Of a stretch of 30,709 bases of DNA, positions 1-7,145 are shown one piece after another. The stretch lies in the IMG/VR virus record IMGVR_UViG_3300025809_000078, positions 1 through 30,709 of that record, one strand, 5' to 3'. The notes beneath the pieces are model-generated. The model made no database searches, was not told where the DNA came from, and was given only the letters and a program-made list of their open reading frames with translations. Position 1 is the stretch's first letter. Every line of letters begins with the position of its first letter. The position numbers and the translations under genes are program-made. Source of the DNA: a virus.

Positions 1-222
1 GACGCAATTTTTACCCAAACAACGGGAAGCGTTGCGCAAGCACAAGCCCTTTATAATGGGGGTGACGGGGCAGACCCTGTTGCTGTTTTTGGAACAACGC
101 CCGATTATTGGTATAAGTTTAATGTGGTAGACGGCACAACGACAATTCCAAATAGCGGAAGCGCAGGTTCAAATGACTTGACGCTTTCAAACTTTGTCAC
201 ACCATACATATTTCCACATTAA
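1..222 (+). CDS. LamG/concanavalin-like phage protein, C-terminal part (5' truncated by window edge)
   Basis: Frame 1 is open from the first base and ends at TAA 220-222, giving 73 residues with no start codon. It contains a segment like the end of LamG domains (QAQALYNGGDGADPVAVFG, then DYWYKFN and SNDLTLSNF), in which a '...A.ALYN.G' helix follows the beta sandwich. Such domains in phages are usually on tail fibres or decoration proteins that bind host glycans. The window ends with the N-terminal part of a LamG-type protein, so the two pieces are probably halves of one gene in a circular genome. They do not join in frame when placed end to end, so some sequence is missing between them. The LamG assignment is by pattern only. 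Confidence 0.6.
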   Translation, partial: DAIFTQTTGSVAQAQALYNGGDGADPVAVFGTTPDYWYKFNVVDGTTTIPNSGSAGSNDLTLSNFVTPYIFPH

Positions 223-223
223 T

Positions 224-436
224 ATGAATAAATACGGATACATAACAGACAATACCTACGAGGTCGCAGATACAGCGATAACTTGGAATTTCATTTACTT
301 CAACGAGGACGAAAGCACAACCGAACACGTTGGAATTGAAAGCACGGTTTCGATTGATTCCGCAAAAGTCACAATGTTTGAATCAGCTTCAGCATTCAAC
401 GCTTGGAGATACGAATTTAATAACGAAGGAATATAA
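224..436 (+). CDS. Hypothetical protein, 70 aa
   Basis: ATG 224 lies one base after the stop of the LamG-like gene. An upstream TTG in the same frame overlaps that gene and is less likely to be the start. The product is acidic, rich in aromatic and beta-forming residues, with no signal peptide, membrane segment or motif I recognise. Its stop touches the next ATG at 437, so the two small genes are probably translated together. Its place between a fibre-like gene and the scaffold/capsid genes suggests a minor structural or accessory role, but that is only positional inference. Confidence 0.6.
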   Translation: MNKYGYITDNTYEVADTAITWNFIYFNEDESTTEHVGIESTVSIDSAKVTMFESASAFNAWRYEFNNEGI

Positions 437-568
437 ATGGCAAACATAACCGAAGAAGGCAACGCATTTGAAGAGATGATGAAAGCGGCCCAAGACCTTG
501 ACAGAAGAACAAAAATAAAACCACAAGAATGCAGCCTTGACGAGGATTGCGAGGCTTGTGGAAGTTGA
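437..568 (+). CDS. Small Cys-containing acidic protein, 43 aa
   Basis: ATG 437 directly follows the preceding TAA; the frame closes at TGA 566-568. The product starts MANITEEGNAFEEMMKAAQ, is helical and charged in its first half, and ends with a short cluster containing three cysteines (C32, C38, C41, in ECSLDEDCEAC). The cysteines could bind a metal, but three alone do not define a known zinc finger. I do not recognise the family. The tight coupling to the upstream gene and the absence of a competing frame support it as a real small gene. Confidence 0.5.
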   Translation: MANITEEGNAFEEMMKAAQDLDRRTKIKPQECSLDEDCEACGS

Positions 569-590
569 AAATGTAACACTTTATAAAATA

Positions 591-598
591 AACGTTTA
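591..598 (+). promoter_or_regulatory. AACGTTTA box six bases before an ATG
   Basis: AACGTTTA ends exactly six bases (TTGAAT) before ATG 605. The same box, as TACGTTTA, stands six bases before the ATGs at 2893, 19968 and 28305. It resembles the Bacteroidota -7 element TAnnTTTG with the last base changed. A TTG 23 bases upstream is a loose -33 candidate. If it is a promoter, the mRNA would begin at or next to the start codon. Confidence 0.4.
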
Positions 599-604
599 TT
601 GAAT

Positions 605-1153
605 ATGGAAAAAACTGTAATTAACAAAATCAAGACGCTCCTCAAAATGGAAATCCAGCTTGAGCGAATGACACTTGAAAATGGAACTGTGATCGAAGCG
701 GATGCTTTCGAGACAGGGGCATCAGTTTTCATCGTTACGGAAGATGGTCAAGTTCCGCTTCCAATCGGTGAGTACGAATTGCCAGAATCTATGAAGTTGA
801 TTGTCGCTGAAGACGGCGTAATCAGCGAAGTCAAAGCGATGGAAGAAGAAGCCGTTGCTGAAGAAGAGGCTGTTGAAACTTCAGAGGTTGAAGTTGAGGC
901 AAGCGAAGAGCCAAGTTATGTTACGAAGGAAGACTTCGAAGCTGCTATTGGTGAGATAAAGTCGATGCTTTCTGCGACACAAAAAGAAGAAGTAAAAGAA
1001 GAGGTTGCTCTATCGTCTGACGATATGCCAGCAGCAAAGGCAATCAAGCCGAATCCTGAAAAGGAATCAAAGAAATCATTCAAGTTTAATTCAACAAAGT
1101 TCGGAACGACTGAAACCAGAGTTTTGAGCAAAATAGCTAAAATCCAAAAATAA
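605..1153 (+). CDS. Scaffold-like head assembly protein
   Basis: The 182-residue product lies directly before the major capsid gene, the usual place of a scaffold. It starts at ATG 605, after an AACGTTTA box; a TTG at 599 is an unlikely alternative. The N-terminal ~75 residues form a compact part with alternating charged and hydrophobic residues (ENGTVIEADAFETGASVF). Then comes a strongly acidic Glu/Val/Ala stretch (about residues 80-105), a probable helix (YVTKEDFEAAIGEIKSMLSA) and a basic Lys/Ser-rich tail. An acidic coil followed by a basic C-terminus that could bind capsid protein is typical of scaffolds. I did not recognise a catalytic motif; the maturation protease is probably the XkdF-like gene at 28305. 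The role is inferred from position and composition. Confidence 0.6.
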   Translation: MEKTVINKIKTLLKMEIQLERMTLENGTVIEADAFETGASVFIVTEDGQVPLPIGEYELPESMKLIVAEDGVISEVKAMEEEAVAEEEAVETSEVEVEASEEPSYVTKEDFEAAIGEIKSMLSATQKEEVKEEVALSSDDMPAAKAIKPNPEKESKKSFKFNSTKFGTTETRVLSKIAKIQK

Positions 1154-1155
1154 AA

Positions 1156-2085
1156 ATGGCTACAACTACTAACATAACGACTACATACGCTGGCGAGTTT
1201 GCTGGTGAATACATCAGCGCAGCTTTATTAAGCGCGTCAACAATTGAAAACGGAGGCATCACGGTTCGACCGAATGTTCTTCAGAAAGAAGTAATACAAC
1301 GCATCGACGTTGACGCTATCGTCAAAGACGCTACCTGCGACTTTACCCCGACATCTACTGTTGATTTGACTGAGCGAATCTTGACAGTCGAAGAGGCTCA
1401 AGTAAACCTTCAACTTTGCAAAAAAGACTTCGTATCTACTTGGCAGGTCGCAACAATGGGCGCAAATCAAGGCGATGTTCCTTCAACATTAGCTGATTAT
1501 ATGATCGGACACATCGGATCAAAGGTTGCTCAGAAAATTGAGCAGACAATCTGGTCGGGTGTTGCCGCCAATCAAGGCGAGTTTGATGGATTGGTAGTTC
1601 AGCTTGCTGCTGACGCTGCACTTCCAGCAGCGCAAGATATCGTCGCTGTTGCTATCACACCCGCTAACGTTGCGGCTCAAATGGCGCTTGTAGTCGCAAA
1701 CATTCCACCAGCAGTTTACGGCAAGGAGGATCTAAAATTATATGTTTCGCAAAATGTCTATAAGGCATACGTTGAGCATTTGGCTGGATACGCTGCTGCT
1801 GGAGTAGGTGGAGCAGGTTACGAGAACAGAGGATCAAATCAGCGTTTAATTGACCTATTCTTCAATGGAGTACCTGTATTCGTTGCAGAAGGAATGACCG
1901 CCAACAAAATGGTAGCTGCTCAAACCAGCAACCTTTTCTTCGGAACGTCATTACTTAGCGCGTCTCAGGAAGTAAGATTACTTGATATGGCTGATCTTGA
2001 CGGATCAAACAACTTCAGATTCATTGCTCGCTTTTTTCAAGGTGCAACGTACGGAGTCGTACAGGACATTGTACTCTATTCTTAA
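1156..2085 (+). CDS. Major capsid protein (probable HK97-type fold)
   Basis: This 309-residue protein begins two bases after the scaffold-like gene and is followed by a strong terminator, as expected for the most abundant virion protein. Features seen are an Ala-rich N-terminus (TTYAGEFAGEYISAALLSAS), a central helix typical of the capsid spine (TLADYMIGHIGSKVAQKIEQTIW), a Gly-rich loop (GYAAAGVGGAGYENRGSNQ) and a C-terminal beta segment (FRFIARFFQGATYGVVQDIVLY). Two cysteines occur near the middle. Length and gene order match capsid proteins of Bacteroidota siphoviruses. Fold assignment is inference because HK97 capsids share little sequence. There is no obvious N-terminal delta domain, so scaffolding is probably done by the separate upstream protein. 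Confidence 0.8.
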   Translation: MATTTNITTTYAGEFAGEYISAALLSASTIENGGITVRPNVLQKEVIQRIDVDAIVKDATCDFTPTSTVDLTERILTVEEAQVNLQLCKKDFVSTWQVATMGANQGDVPSTLADYMIGHIGSKVAQKIEQTIWSGVAANQGEFDGLVVQLAADAALPAAQDIVAVAITPANVAAQMALVVANIPPAVYGKEDLKLYVSQNVYKAYVEHLAGYAAAGVGGAGYENRGSNQRLIDLFFNGVPVFVAEGMTANKMVAAQTSNLFFGTSLLSASQEVRLLDMADLDGSNNFRFIARFFQGATYGVVQDIVLYS

Positions 2086-2104
2086 TTAATACTAACCTAA
2101 ATTG

Positions 2105-2142
2105 GGGCAGGTGAGCAATTGCTTGCTTGCCCTTTTTTTTTT
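2105..2142 (+). terminator. Strong intrinsic terminator after the major capsid gene
   Basis: A 28-base hairpin at 2105-2132 (GGGCAGGTGAGC / GCTTGCTTGCCC, some G-T pairs, loop AATT) is followed by ten T residues at 2133-2142. This is a textbook rho-independent terminator, 20 bases after the capsid stop and only 14 bases before the next ATG. Confidence 0.9.
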
Positions 2143-2156
2143 AAAAATAAAAATCA

Positions 2157-2717
2157 ATGAGTTGCGATATTACAGCAGGCCGAATAGAGCCTTGCAAAGA
2201 TGCAATTGGTGGCATCAATAACATCTACATTTTTAACTACGACACGCTACCTGTTTCAGGCATCACATACGATACGACAGATACCGATGTGATTGACGTT
2301 TTAGGTACAGCGTTAACAGCGTATAAGTATGAATTGAAGGCTACAACCAACACGTTGGAGCAGACAATTAATGCGAGCCGAGATAACGGCACTACTTTCT
2401 TTGAGACCGCTTTAAACATCACCTTGAAAAAGATGACGAAGGAAGCAAACAAGGAATTGAAGTTACTATGTTATGGCCGTCCGAAAATCTTGGTTGAAGA
2501 CAATCAAGGAAATCTGTTGCTTTGCGGCTTAGATCACGGATGTGACGTAACGGGCGGAACTTTCGCGACAGGTGGCGGAATGGGCGATTTGAATGGTTAC
2601 ACTCTAACGTTTTCAGCAACGGAGAAAATACCTGCGAACTTTTGTATTCCTGCGACAGGAACTTCTATTGCAGATCAGTTGACAGCGTTGGGTGTTACGA
2701 CCATCGTCACTAGCTAA
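2157..2717 (+). CDS. Probable major tail (tube) or virion protein
   Basis: The product has 186 residues. It starts MSCDITAGRIEPCKDAIGG and is mainly beta-forming, with a central part (TNTLEQTINASRDNGTTFFE, then LNITLKKMTKEANKELKLL) and a Gly-rich turn before a final strand (GYTLTFSATEKIPANFC). Tail tube proteins have this size and beta character, and in flavobacterial phages a protein with an N-terminal Cys and 'GRIEPCKD' style start often lies near the capsid gene. The gene sits between two terminators (2105-2142 and 2741-2765) with no room for a normal promoter, so it must rely on read-through from the capsid unit. It could instead be a capsid decoration protein. Confidence 0.55.
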   Translation: MSCDITAGRIEPCKDAIGGINNIYIFNYDTLPVSGITYDTTDTDVIDVLGTALTAYKYELKATTNTLEQTINASRDNGTTFFETALNITLKKMTKEANKELKLLCYGRPKILVEDNQGNLLLCGLDHGCDVTGGTFATGGGMGDLNGYTLTFSATEKIPANFCIPATGTSIADQLTALGVTTIVTS

Positions 2718-2740
2718 TCTATCTACATATTAAAAAAAGA

Positions 2741-2765
2741 GGCTGCTCAATGGGCGGCCTTTTTT
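2741..2765 (+). terminator. Intrinsic terminator closing the capsid region
   Basis: Stem GGCTGC (2741-2746) pairs with GCGGCC (2754-2759) with one T-G pair around a 7-base loop, followed by T6 (2760-2765). An A-rich tract just before the stem could extend pairing with the T run. It lies 24 bases after the stop of the tail-tube-like gene. Confidence 0.85.
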
Positions 2766-2792
2766 ATGCGCACAACCTACATTTCGAATCAT

Positions 2793-2834
2793 ATCGTGTT
2801 ATTTAAAACACGGAATCGTGTTATTTAAAACACG
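2793..2834 (+). repeat. Tandem palindromic repeat, possible operator
   Basis: The 20-base sequence ATCGTGTTATTTAAAACACG occurs twice (2793-2812 and 2815-2834), separated by GA. Each copy contains an inverted repeat, CGTGTT/AACACG, so each could bind a dimeric regulator or form a small hairpin. The spacing between equivalent positions is 22 bases, about two helical turns, which would put both sites on one face of DNA. They lie just upstream of the promoter-like element at 2851-2886 that precedes the portal operon. Binding is inferred. Confidence 0.6.
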
Positions 2835-2850
2835 TTATAACATCGGTTAC

Positions 2851-2886
2851 TTTTTTGTTTGAAACAAAATCTGAGTTTTACGTTTA
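2851..2886 (+). promoter_or_regulatory. Promoter-like element TTTTTTG-N21-TACGTTTA
   Basis: TTTTTTG at 2851-2857 and TACGTTTA at 2879-2886 are 21 bases apart, and the box ends six bases before ATG 2893. The arrangement matches the Bacteroidota -33/-7 layout except for the final A of the -7 element. The same spacing and box recur at 28265-28298. It follows a terminator and a tandem palindrome, so a fresh transcription start here is sensible. Confidence 0.55.
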
Positions 2887-2892
2887 TAGTGT

Positions 2893-3237
2893 ATGGTAAT
2901 TTTAACCACATCAGCAGCATCGCAGACCTTCACGATCATTCCTAGATTTGAACCGACGGGAAATGTAGACGTCACGTTTACAAGTGAGCAGCAGAATAAG
3001 CTGACACACACATTCAACCTTGCAGCTACATATTTGAACGGCTACTTGACGATAACAAACACATTTTCTCCGCTTCTGGTGGACGCGCAGAATTACATCA
3101 TCGAAGTAATGGACGGCTCTGAACTTTGCTTTCGCGGAAAGTCCTTTATTACCGATCAAACCGACTTTCCTAAATTTAGCATCAACGAAGATGTGTTCAC
3201 AGGACAGCCATCTAACAACGAATTCGTAATCATATGA
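2893..3237 (+). CDS. Hypothetical virion-region protein, 114 aa
   Basis: ATG 2893 is six bases after the TACGTTTA box, and the stop overlaps the portal ATG (ATGA, 3234-3237), so it is the first gene of the portal operon. The product is almost all beta-forming (TFTIIPRFEPTGNVDVTFTS, then YLNGYLTITNTFSPLLVDAQ) and ends with an acidic/Phe-rich segment (FPKFSINEDVFTGQPSNNEF). Proteins of this size and type precede portal genes in several Bacteroidota phages, with no assigned function that I know. It could be a small head decoration or connector-associated protein; that is inference from position. Confidence 0.65.
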   Translation: MVILTTSAASQTFTIIPRFEPTGNVDVTFTSEQQNKLTHTFNLAATYLNGYLTITNTFSPLLVDAQNYIIEVMDGSELCFRGKSFITDQTDFPKFSINEDVFTGQPSNNEFVII

Positions 3238-4970
3238 GCAGTAACATCAGCTTAGTAGAGTTAGGCAAGTACACAACGCCTCAGATTAGCGAGGACAAGC
3301 GCGAGAAGTTCGTTGCTTACGGCGCAGATAACAACTATTATCAGACGTTGATTGACGCAAAAGAATCACCAACCAACAGCGCGTTAATCAATGGCATAGC
3401 GGATATGATTTACGGGCGTGGATTATATGCTACAAACGCCGCTCGCAAGCCTGACGAGTACGCAATGATGGTGCAGCTATTCACAGAAGACTGTATGCGG
3501 AAAATCTGTGATGATTTTTACACATTTGGTCAGGCAGCATACCAAGTTATTTATGATACTTCTCACACCAAAGTAATGGAGGTGGCGCATATGCCTATTC
3601 AGAACCTTCGTCCTGAGAAGATGAACGATGAGGGCTATATTGAGGCTTACTATTATTGTGACGATTGGGCCAACGCGAGGCGCAATGATGAGCATCAAAG
3701 AATACCTTGCTTTGGGAAATCAAAAGAAGGTCTTGAGGTTATGGTGATAAAGCCGTACAAAGCAGGATTCCATTATTTTTCCCCTGTCGAATATCAAAGC
3801 GGATTAGATTATGCATTCGTTGAAATTGAACTTGCGAAATTCCACCTAAACAACATCTACAATAGATTTTCTTCAAATCTCATACTCAATTTTAATAACG
3901 GAGTGCCTGAAGAAGATCAGCAGCGGATGATCGAAACCAAGATAAAAGACAAGTTCACAGGCACAGAAGGAGATAGCGTAATCGTTGCTTTTAACGACAG
4001 TCAAGAAACTGCCGCAAGCATAGAATCGATAAGTTTACCAGACGCACATAATCAATACCAATTTATCGCGGAAGAAGCAAGTAGGAAAATAATGGTATCG
4101 CATCGCGTAGTTTCACCTTTGCTTTTTGGGTTGCCGCACAACGGCGGACTAGGATCAAACGCAGACGAAATTAAAATGGCCGCTTTGCTATTTGACAACA
4201 CGGTGATTAAGCCAATGCAGCGAGTAATCATTGAATCCGTTAACGCGATTCTATCTTTCAACGGAGCAAGCCTAAACACTTTCTTCTTAACTAGCCAGCC
4301 GCTTGAGTTCAGCGAGATGGAAATCGAAGAAGTAGATGTTGATACAGCGCAAGAAAAGACAGGTATTGAATTGTCAAAAGACAACCTTGACGAAGTAGCT
4401 GAACTACTCATTGAAAAAGGCGAAGAACTTGGCGATGGCTGGGAATTGATAGAAGAGAGCGAAGTTGATTATGACGAAGACGAGAAAGAGCCTAACCTAT
4501 TATCTAAGGTCTACAACTTTGTCAGCACAGGAACGGCAAGACCAAACGCAAAGAGCGAGCAAGATAGAGTGATTGATGGAGTTGCATACAAGACGCGATA
4601 CGTTTACGCACCTAACGCGGTTCAAGCCAACAGCAGACCTTTTTGCAAGAAGATGGTTGCAGCAAATAAACTATACAGAAAGGAAGATATCATTGCAATG
4701 GGAGATAAAGCAGTCAACGCAGGTTGGGGATTGAATGGTGCTTCAACTTATTCGATTTGGAAATGGAAAGGCGGTGGTGCTTGTCATCACAAATGGATGC
4801 GCAGAGTATTCCGCAAGCCCGTAATTGATGGGAACATCGACACAAAAAGTCCACTTGCACCAACTGTAAGCACTAATAAAAGCGAAAAAGAAGGTTATCG
4901 AGTTCGTAATCCAAAAGAGGTTGCTATGCGACCAATAGACAGAGGTGATAAAGGCTTCGTAAACAAGTAA
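3234..4970 (+). CDS. Portal protein with a C-terminal Cys/His domain
   Basis: At 578 residues this is the best portal candidate. The N-terminal ~370 residues carry portal-like features: ISEDKREKFVAYGADNNYY, then NSALINGIADMIYGRGL, FYTFGQAAYQVIYD, HMPIQNLRPEKM, and a long helix around EEASRKIMVSHRVVSPLLFG. Portals form the 12-subunit ring through which DNA enters the head. After an acidic linker (about 370-420), residues ~440-530 form a separate domain, RPFCKKMVAANKLYRKEDI, then WKWKGGGACHHKW, with Cys and His that might bind a metal. That part resembles C-terminal modules of phage head minor proteins. It overlaps the preceding gene by 4 bases and is followed by the connector gene. Confidence 0.8.
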   Translation: MSSNISLVELGKYTTPQISEDKREKFVAYGADNNYYQTLIDAKESPTNSALINGIADMIYGRGLYATNAARKPDEYAMMVQLFTEDCMRKICDDFYTFGQAAYQVIYDTSHTKVMEVAHMPIQNLRPEKMNDEGYIEAYYYCDDWANARRNDEHQRIPCFGKSKEGLEVMVIKPYKAGFHYFSPVEYQSGLDYAFVEIELAKFHLNNIYNRFSSNLILNFNNGVPEEDQQRMIETKIKDKFTGTEGDSVIVAFNDSQETAASIESISLPDAHNQYQFIAEEASRKIMVSHRVVSPLLFGLPHNGGLGSNADEIKMAALLFDNTVIKPMQRVIIESVNAILSFNGASLNTFFLTSQPLEFSEMEIEEVDVDTAQEKTGIELSKDNLDEVAELLIEKGEELGDGWELIEESEVDYDEDEKEPNLLSKVYNFVSTGTARPNAKSEQDRVIDGVAYKTRYVYAPNAVQANSRPFCKKMVAANKLYRKEDIIAMGDKAVNAGWGLNGASTYSIWKWKGGGACHHKWMRRVFRKPVIDGNIDTKSPLAPTVSTNKSEKEGYRVRNPKEVAMRPIDRGDKGFVNK

Positions 4971-4974
4971 AGAA

Positions 4975-5475
4975 ATGGCAAAAGCACTATTAATAAAAGC
5001 CGAAGATGTACTCAGATACTCCAACCTATCCGCAAATGTTGACTCTGACAAGTTCGTGCAATATATAAGCATCTCGCAAGATATGCACATCCAGCGATTA
5101 CTTGGAACTGACCTACTTGAGAAGATACAGGCCGACATTATTGCTGGAACGCTTGCAGGTAACTATCTAAGCCTTGTCACGGATTGGGTAAAGCCAGCTT
5201 TGATACATTGGTCATTGGTTGAGTTCTTACCGATGGGTAGCGTCACCATCGGCAACGGAGGTATTTACAGACATCAACCTGAGAATGCTACGGCATTAGA
5301 CAAGTCAGACGTTGATAGCTTAGTTTCGCAGGAGCGCGACTTTGCGGTCTATTATTCAAATAGGTTAGTCGATTATCTTTGCAGCAATTCTAACTTATTC
5401 CCTGAATATTCAAGCAACACAAATAGCGATGTCAACCCTGCAACTGATAACAACTTCTGTGGATGGGTGCTGTGA
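4975..5475 (+). CDS. Probable head-tail connector (DUF6712-like)
   Basis: The 166-residue product starts four bases after the portal stop. It begins AKALLIKAEDVLRYSNLSAN, followed by helical segments (DKFVQYISISQDMHIQRLLG, LVTDWVKPALIHWSLVEFLP) and a later helix (SQERDFAVYYSNRLVDYLCS). Connector proteins of the gp6/gp15 type are helical, of this length, and sit directly after the portal. I recall similar flavobacterial phage proteins being grouped as DUF6712, but cannot verify that here. Its role would be to extend the portal ring and dock the tail. The C-terminus is polar and low in complexity. Confidence 0.65.
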   Translation: MAKALLIKAEDVLRYSNLSANVDSDKFVQYISISQDMHIQRLLGTDLLEKIQADIIAGTLAGNYLSLVTDWVKPALIHWSLVEFLPMGSVTIGNGGIYRHQPENATALDKSDVDSLVSQERDFAVYYSNRLVDYLCSNSNLFPEYSSNTNSDVNPATDNNFCGWVL

Positions 5476-5544
5476 AACAAACGTATGAGCCAAAGAAACG
5501 CAACATAATAAAGTTGCGCAGATTTATTAAAAAAATTCAAAAAA

Positions 5545-5871
5545 GTGGAAGTGATCGAAGGAGTGGCCGAGTTGATCGGTGAATATGGAATAGTCACGGT
5601 GATGATGGCAATATCATTGGGTGGGTTGATATGGAAGGGCAAGAGCATCGGGGCGTTTATCGTTCAGACTTTGCAAGCGTCCGCAATTGTCAAGAAGAAT
5701 GAAGAAATCATTGAGGGATTGCGCGTTGAAATTCAAGAGTTGCGAACACAACTTGAAAAGATGAACGGCATCTTGATGACGCAATCGGCTACAATCGCTC
5801 GACTTGAGGAGCGCATCGTTCATACAGCAAAGAAACGAGTTTCAAAACGAAATCCGTCGAATGAAGATTAG
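5545..5871 (+). CDS. Holin-like membrane protein with C-terminal coiled coil
   Basis: The likely start is GTG 5545; no ATG is available until residue ~20. The product has 108 residues. Residues ~15-30 form one hydrophobic segment (GIVTVMMAISLGGLIW), followed by a possible weaker one (IGAFIVQTLQASAIV) and then a charged coiled coil (EEIIEGLRVEIQELRTQLEK). A short N-terminal membrane segment with a cytoplasmic coil is common in phage holins and holin-associated proteins. The next gene, overlapping by 11 bases, is a cell-wall peptidase, which strongly supports a lysis role. It would open or prime the inner membrane for the endolysin. I did not see an N-terminal signal peptide. Confidence 0.65.
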   Translation: MEVIEGVAELIGEYGIVTVMMAISLGGLIWKGKSIGAFIVQTLQASAIVKKNEEIIEGLRVEIQELRTQLEKMNGILMTQSATIARLEERIVHTAKKRVSKRNPSNED

Positions 5872-6331
5872 CCCAAATCTTACGCTTGCAGAAGTCAGCA
5901 AAAGCCAAACGGCCCAGCGCAGAGGATTCAACAATGAGCCTGAAGGCGAACACCTTTCAAATCTAATCACTTTAGCCAACAATGTATTCCAGCCAATGCG
6001 CGAGCATTTCGGCAAGCCTATCTTCGTAAGCAGCGGGTATCGGAGCGATAAACTGAATAAGGCAATAGGCGGCAGCAAAACTTCACAGCATTGCAAAGGT
6101 GAAGCACTTGATCTGGACAACGACGGCAGAGGTTACCCATCAAACGCAGATATATTTTGGTACATATATGACCATCTAGACTTCGACCAACTGATATTTG
6201 AATTTGGATCAATCGAAAATCCAAGTTGGGTTCACGTTAGCTATAAATCTGAGGGCAACAGAAAGCAGGTTCTAAGGGCTTCAAAATCGAATGGTAGAAC
6301 TATCTATACCAACTTCAAAGATAACCGATGA
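5861..6331 (+). CDS. M15-family peptidase endolysin
   Basis: ATG 5861 gives 156 residues; upstream starts would lie deep in the holin-like gene. The zinc peptidase motifs are complete: SGYR (58-61), SQHCKGEALDLD with zinc ligands H77 and D84, and WVHVS with the third ligand H125. These match the M15_3 group (D-Ala-D-Ala carboxypeptidase / L-Ala-D-Glu endopeptidase type), which cuts peptidoglycan stem peptides. There is no signal peptide or wall-binding domain, so export would depend on the holin. It overlaps the holin-like gene by 11 bases and the next gene by 4 (ATGA), forming a holin, endolysin, spanin cassette. Confidence 0.9.
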   Translation: MKISPNLTLAEVSKSQTAQRRGFNNEPEGEHLSNLITLANNVFQPMREHFGKPIFVSSGYRSDKLNKAIGGSKTSQHCKGEALDLDNDGRGYPSNADIFWYIYDHLDFDQLIFEFGSIENPSWVHVSYKSEGNRKQVLRASKSNGRTIYTNFKDNR

Positions 6332-6795
6332 GAGGGCTTCTAATTGCCTTGATATTGGTTCTAAGCAGTTGCTCGTTGGAACATCGAATGGAAAAGAAGT
6401 TTCGAAGGGCTGAGCGCAAGATTGAAAAGCTGACGATTCTGTATCCAAAACTAATCCAAAACGACACTTTATATGACACAATTCAGGTTACAACGGAAGC
6501 TATCGAAGTTGATACAGCATTCAAAGCTGAAGATGGTGATACTATTACTATATTTAAAGATCGGCTTCGAATCCAATACTATCGTCAAAACGACACGGTA
6601 TATCTCAGCGGAACTTGCGCGGCTGACACGATTTATAAAACTGTATCTGTACCTTATCAGCAGATCATTGTAAGAAAAGAAACGATTTTAGAGCAAATTC
6701 AGAAGCAGTCAAAACGCATAATTTGGTTTTTGGTTATATTAGCAATTCTTTACATCGCTATACGCGTAATTTGGAAGTTTATCAAACCACTATAA
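6328..6795 (+). CDS. Lipoprotein with C-terminal membrane anchor, candidate unimolecular spanin
   Basis: The 155-residue product begins MRGLLIALILVLSSCS. That is a lipoprotein signal with lipobox LSSC, so Cys15 would be lipidated. After a basic helical part (EHRMEKKFRRAERKIEK) and a Thr/Asp-rich periplasmic-type middle, a C-terminal membrane segment follows (about 130-150, IIWFLVILAILYIAIRVIW). An outer-membrane lipoprotein signal plus a C-terminal inner-membrane anchor on one chain is the layout of u-spanins such as T1 gp11, which fuse the two membranes in the last step of lysis. Its place right after the endolysin fits. The spanin role is inferred. The final 25 bases overlap the RusA gene. 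Confidence 0.6.
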   Translation: MRGLLIALILVLSSCSLEHRMEKKFRRAERKIEKLTILYPKLIQNDTLYDTIQVTTEAIEVDTAFKAEDGDTITIFKDRLRIQYYRQNDTVYLSGTCAADTIYKTVSVPYQQIIVRKETILEQIQKQSKRIIWFLVILAILYIAIRVIWKFIKPL

Positions 6796-7145
6796 AAGGC
6801 AATGTTCCTAGCAAGTCAAATTGCTACCGAATTATACGTTTAGGAAGCCGTTGCAGCCTTGCGAAAGGCAAAGACCTAAAAGCATACGAGGCGGCGTTTG
6901 CGATGCAGTACAAAGCGTCTGAGATGATCGACTGTGAGTTTGGTATAAACTTGACTGTGTACTATCCGTCGCGCAGAGCAGACCTTGACAACAGTTTGAA
7001 AGTGATACTTGACTGCCTCCAGAAAGCAGGAGCGATCAAGAACGATAACAAATGCGTTGAGATAGTTGCCCATCGCAAATTAGATAAAGACAATCCTCGC
7101 ATAGAATTTAATCTTTATGAATACAAACAGACCACGTCTGAGTAA
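6771..7145 (+). CDS. rusA: RusA-family Holliday junction resolvase
   Basis: The RusA signature is clear: YPSRRADLDNSLKVILDCLQ followed by KAGAIKNDNKCVEI. Its aspartates (in ADLDN, ILD and KND) correspond to the metal-binding Asp cluster of RusA, which cuts Holliday junctions. No ATG is available at the N-terminus. TTG 6771 gives LEVYQTTIKGNVPSKSN, which has the expected first strand and PSKSN motif and a normal length of 124 residues. A TTG at 6723 would add 16 residues translated mostly from the spanin-like gene's membrane segment and looks wrong. It probably resolves branched replication or recombination intermediates before packaging, together with the ERF protein. Confidence 0.85.
   Translation: MEVYQTTIKGNVPSKSNCYRIIRLGSRCSLAKGKDLKAYEAAFAMQYKASEMIDCEFGINLTVYYPSRRADLDNSLKVILDCLQKAGAIKNDNKCVEIVAHRKLDKDNPRIEFNLYEYKQTTSE

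Noticed and set aside
295-732. Minus-strand open frame (145 codons) across 295-732
   Set aside because: It crosses three + strand starts and a promoter-like box and has Ser/Phe-rich shadow composition.
4052-4411. Minus-strand open frame within the portal gene
   Set aside because: Shadow of an acidic coding segment (GAA/GAC read as TTC/GTC); no start context.
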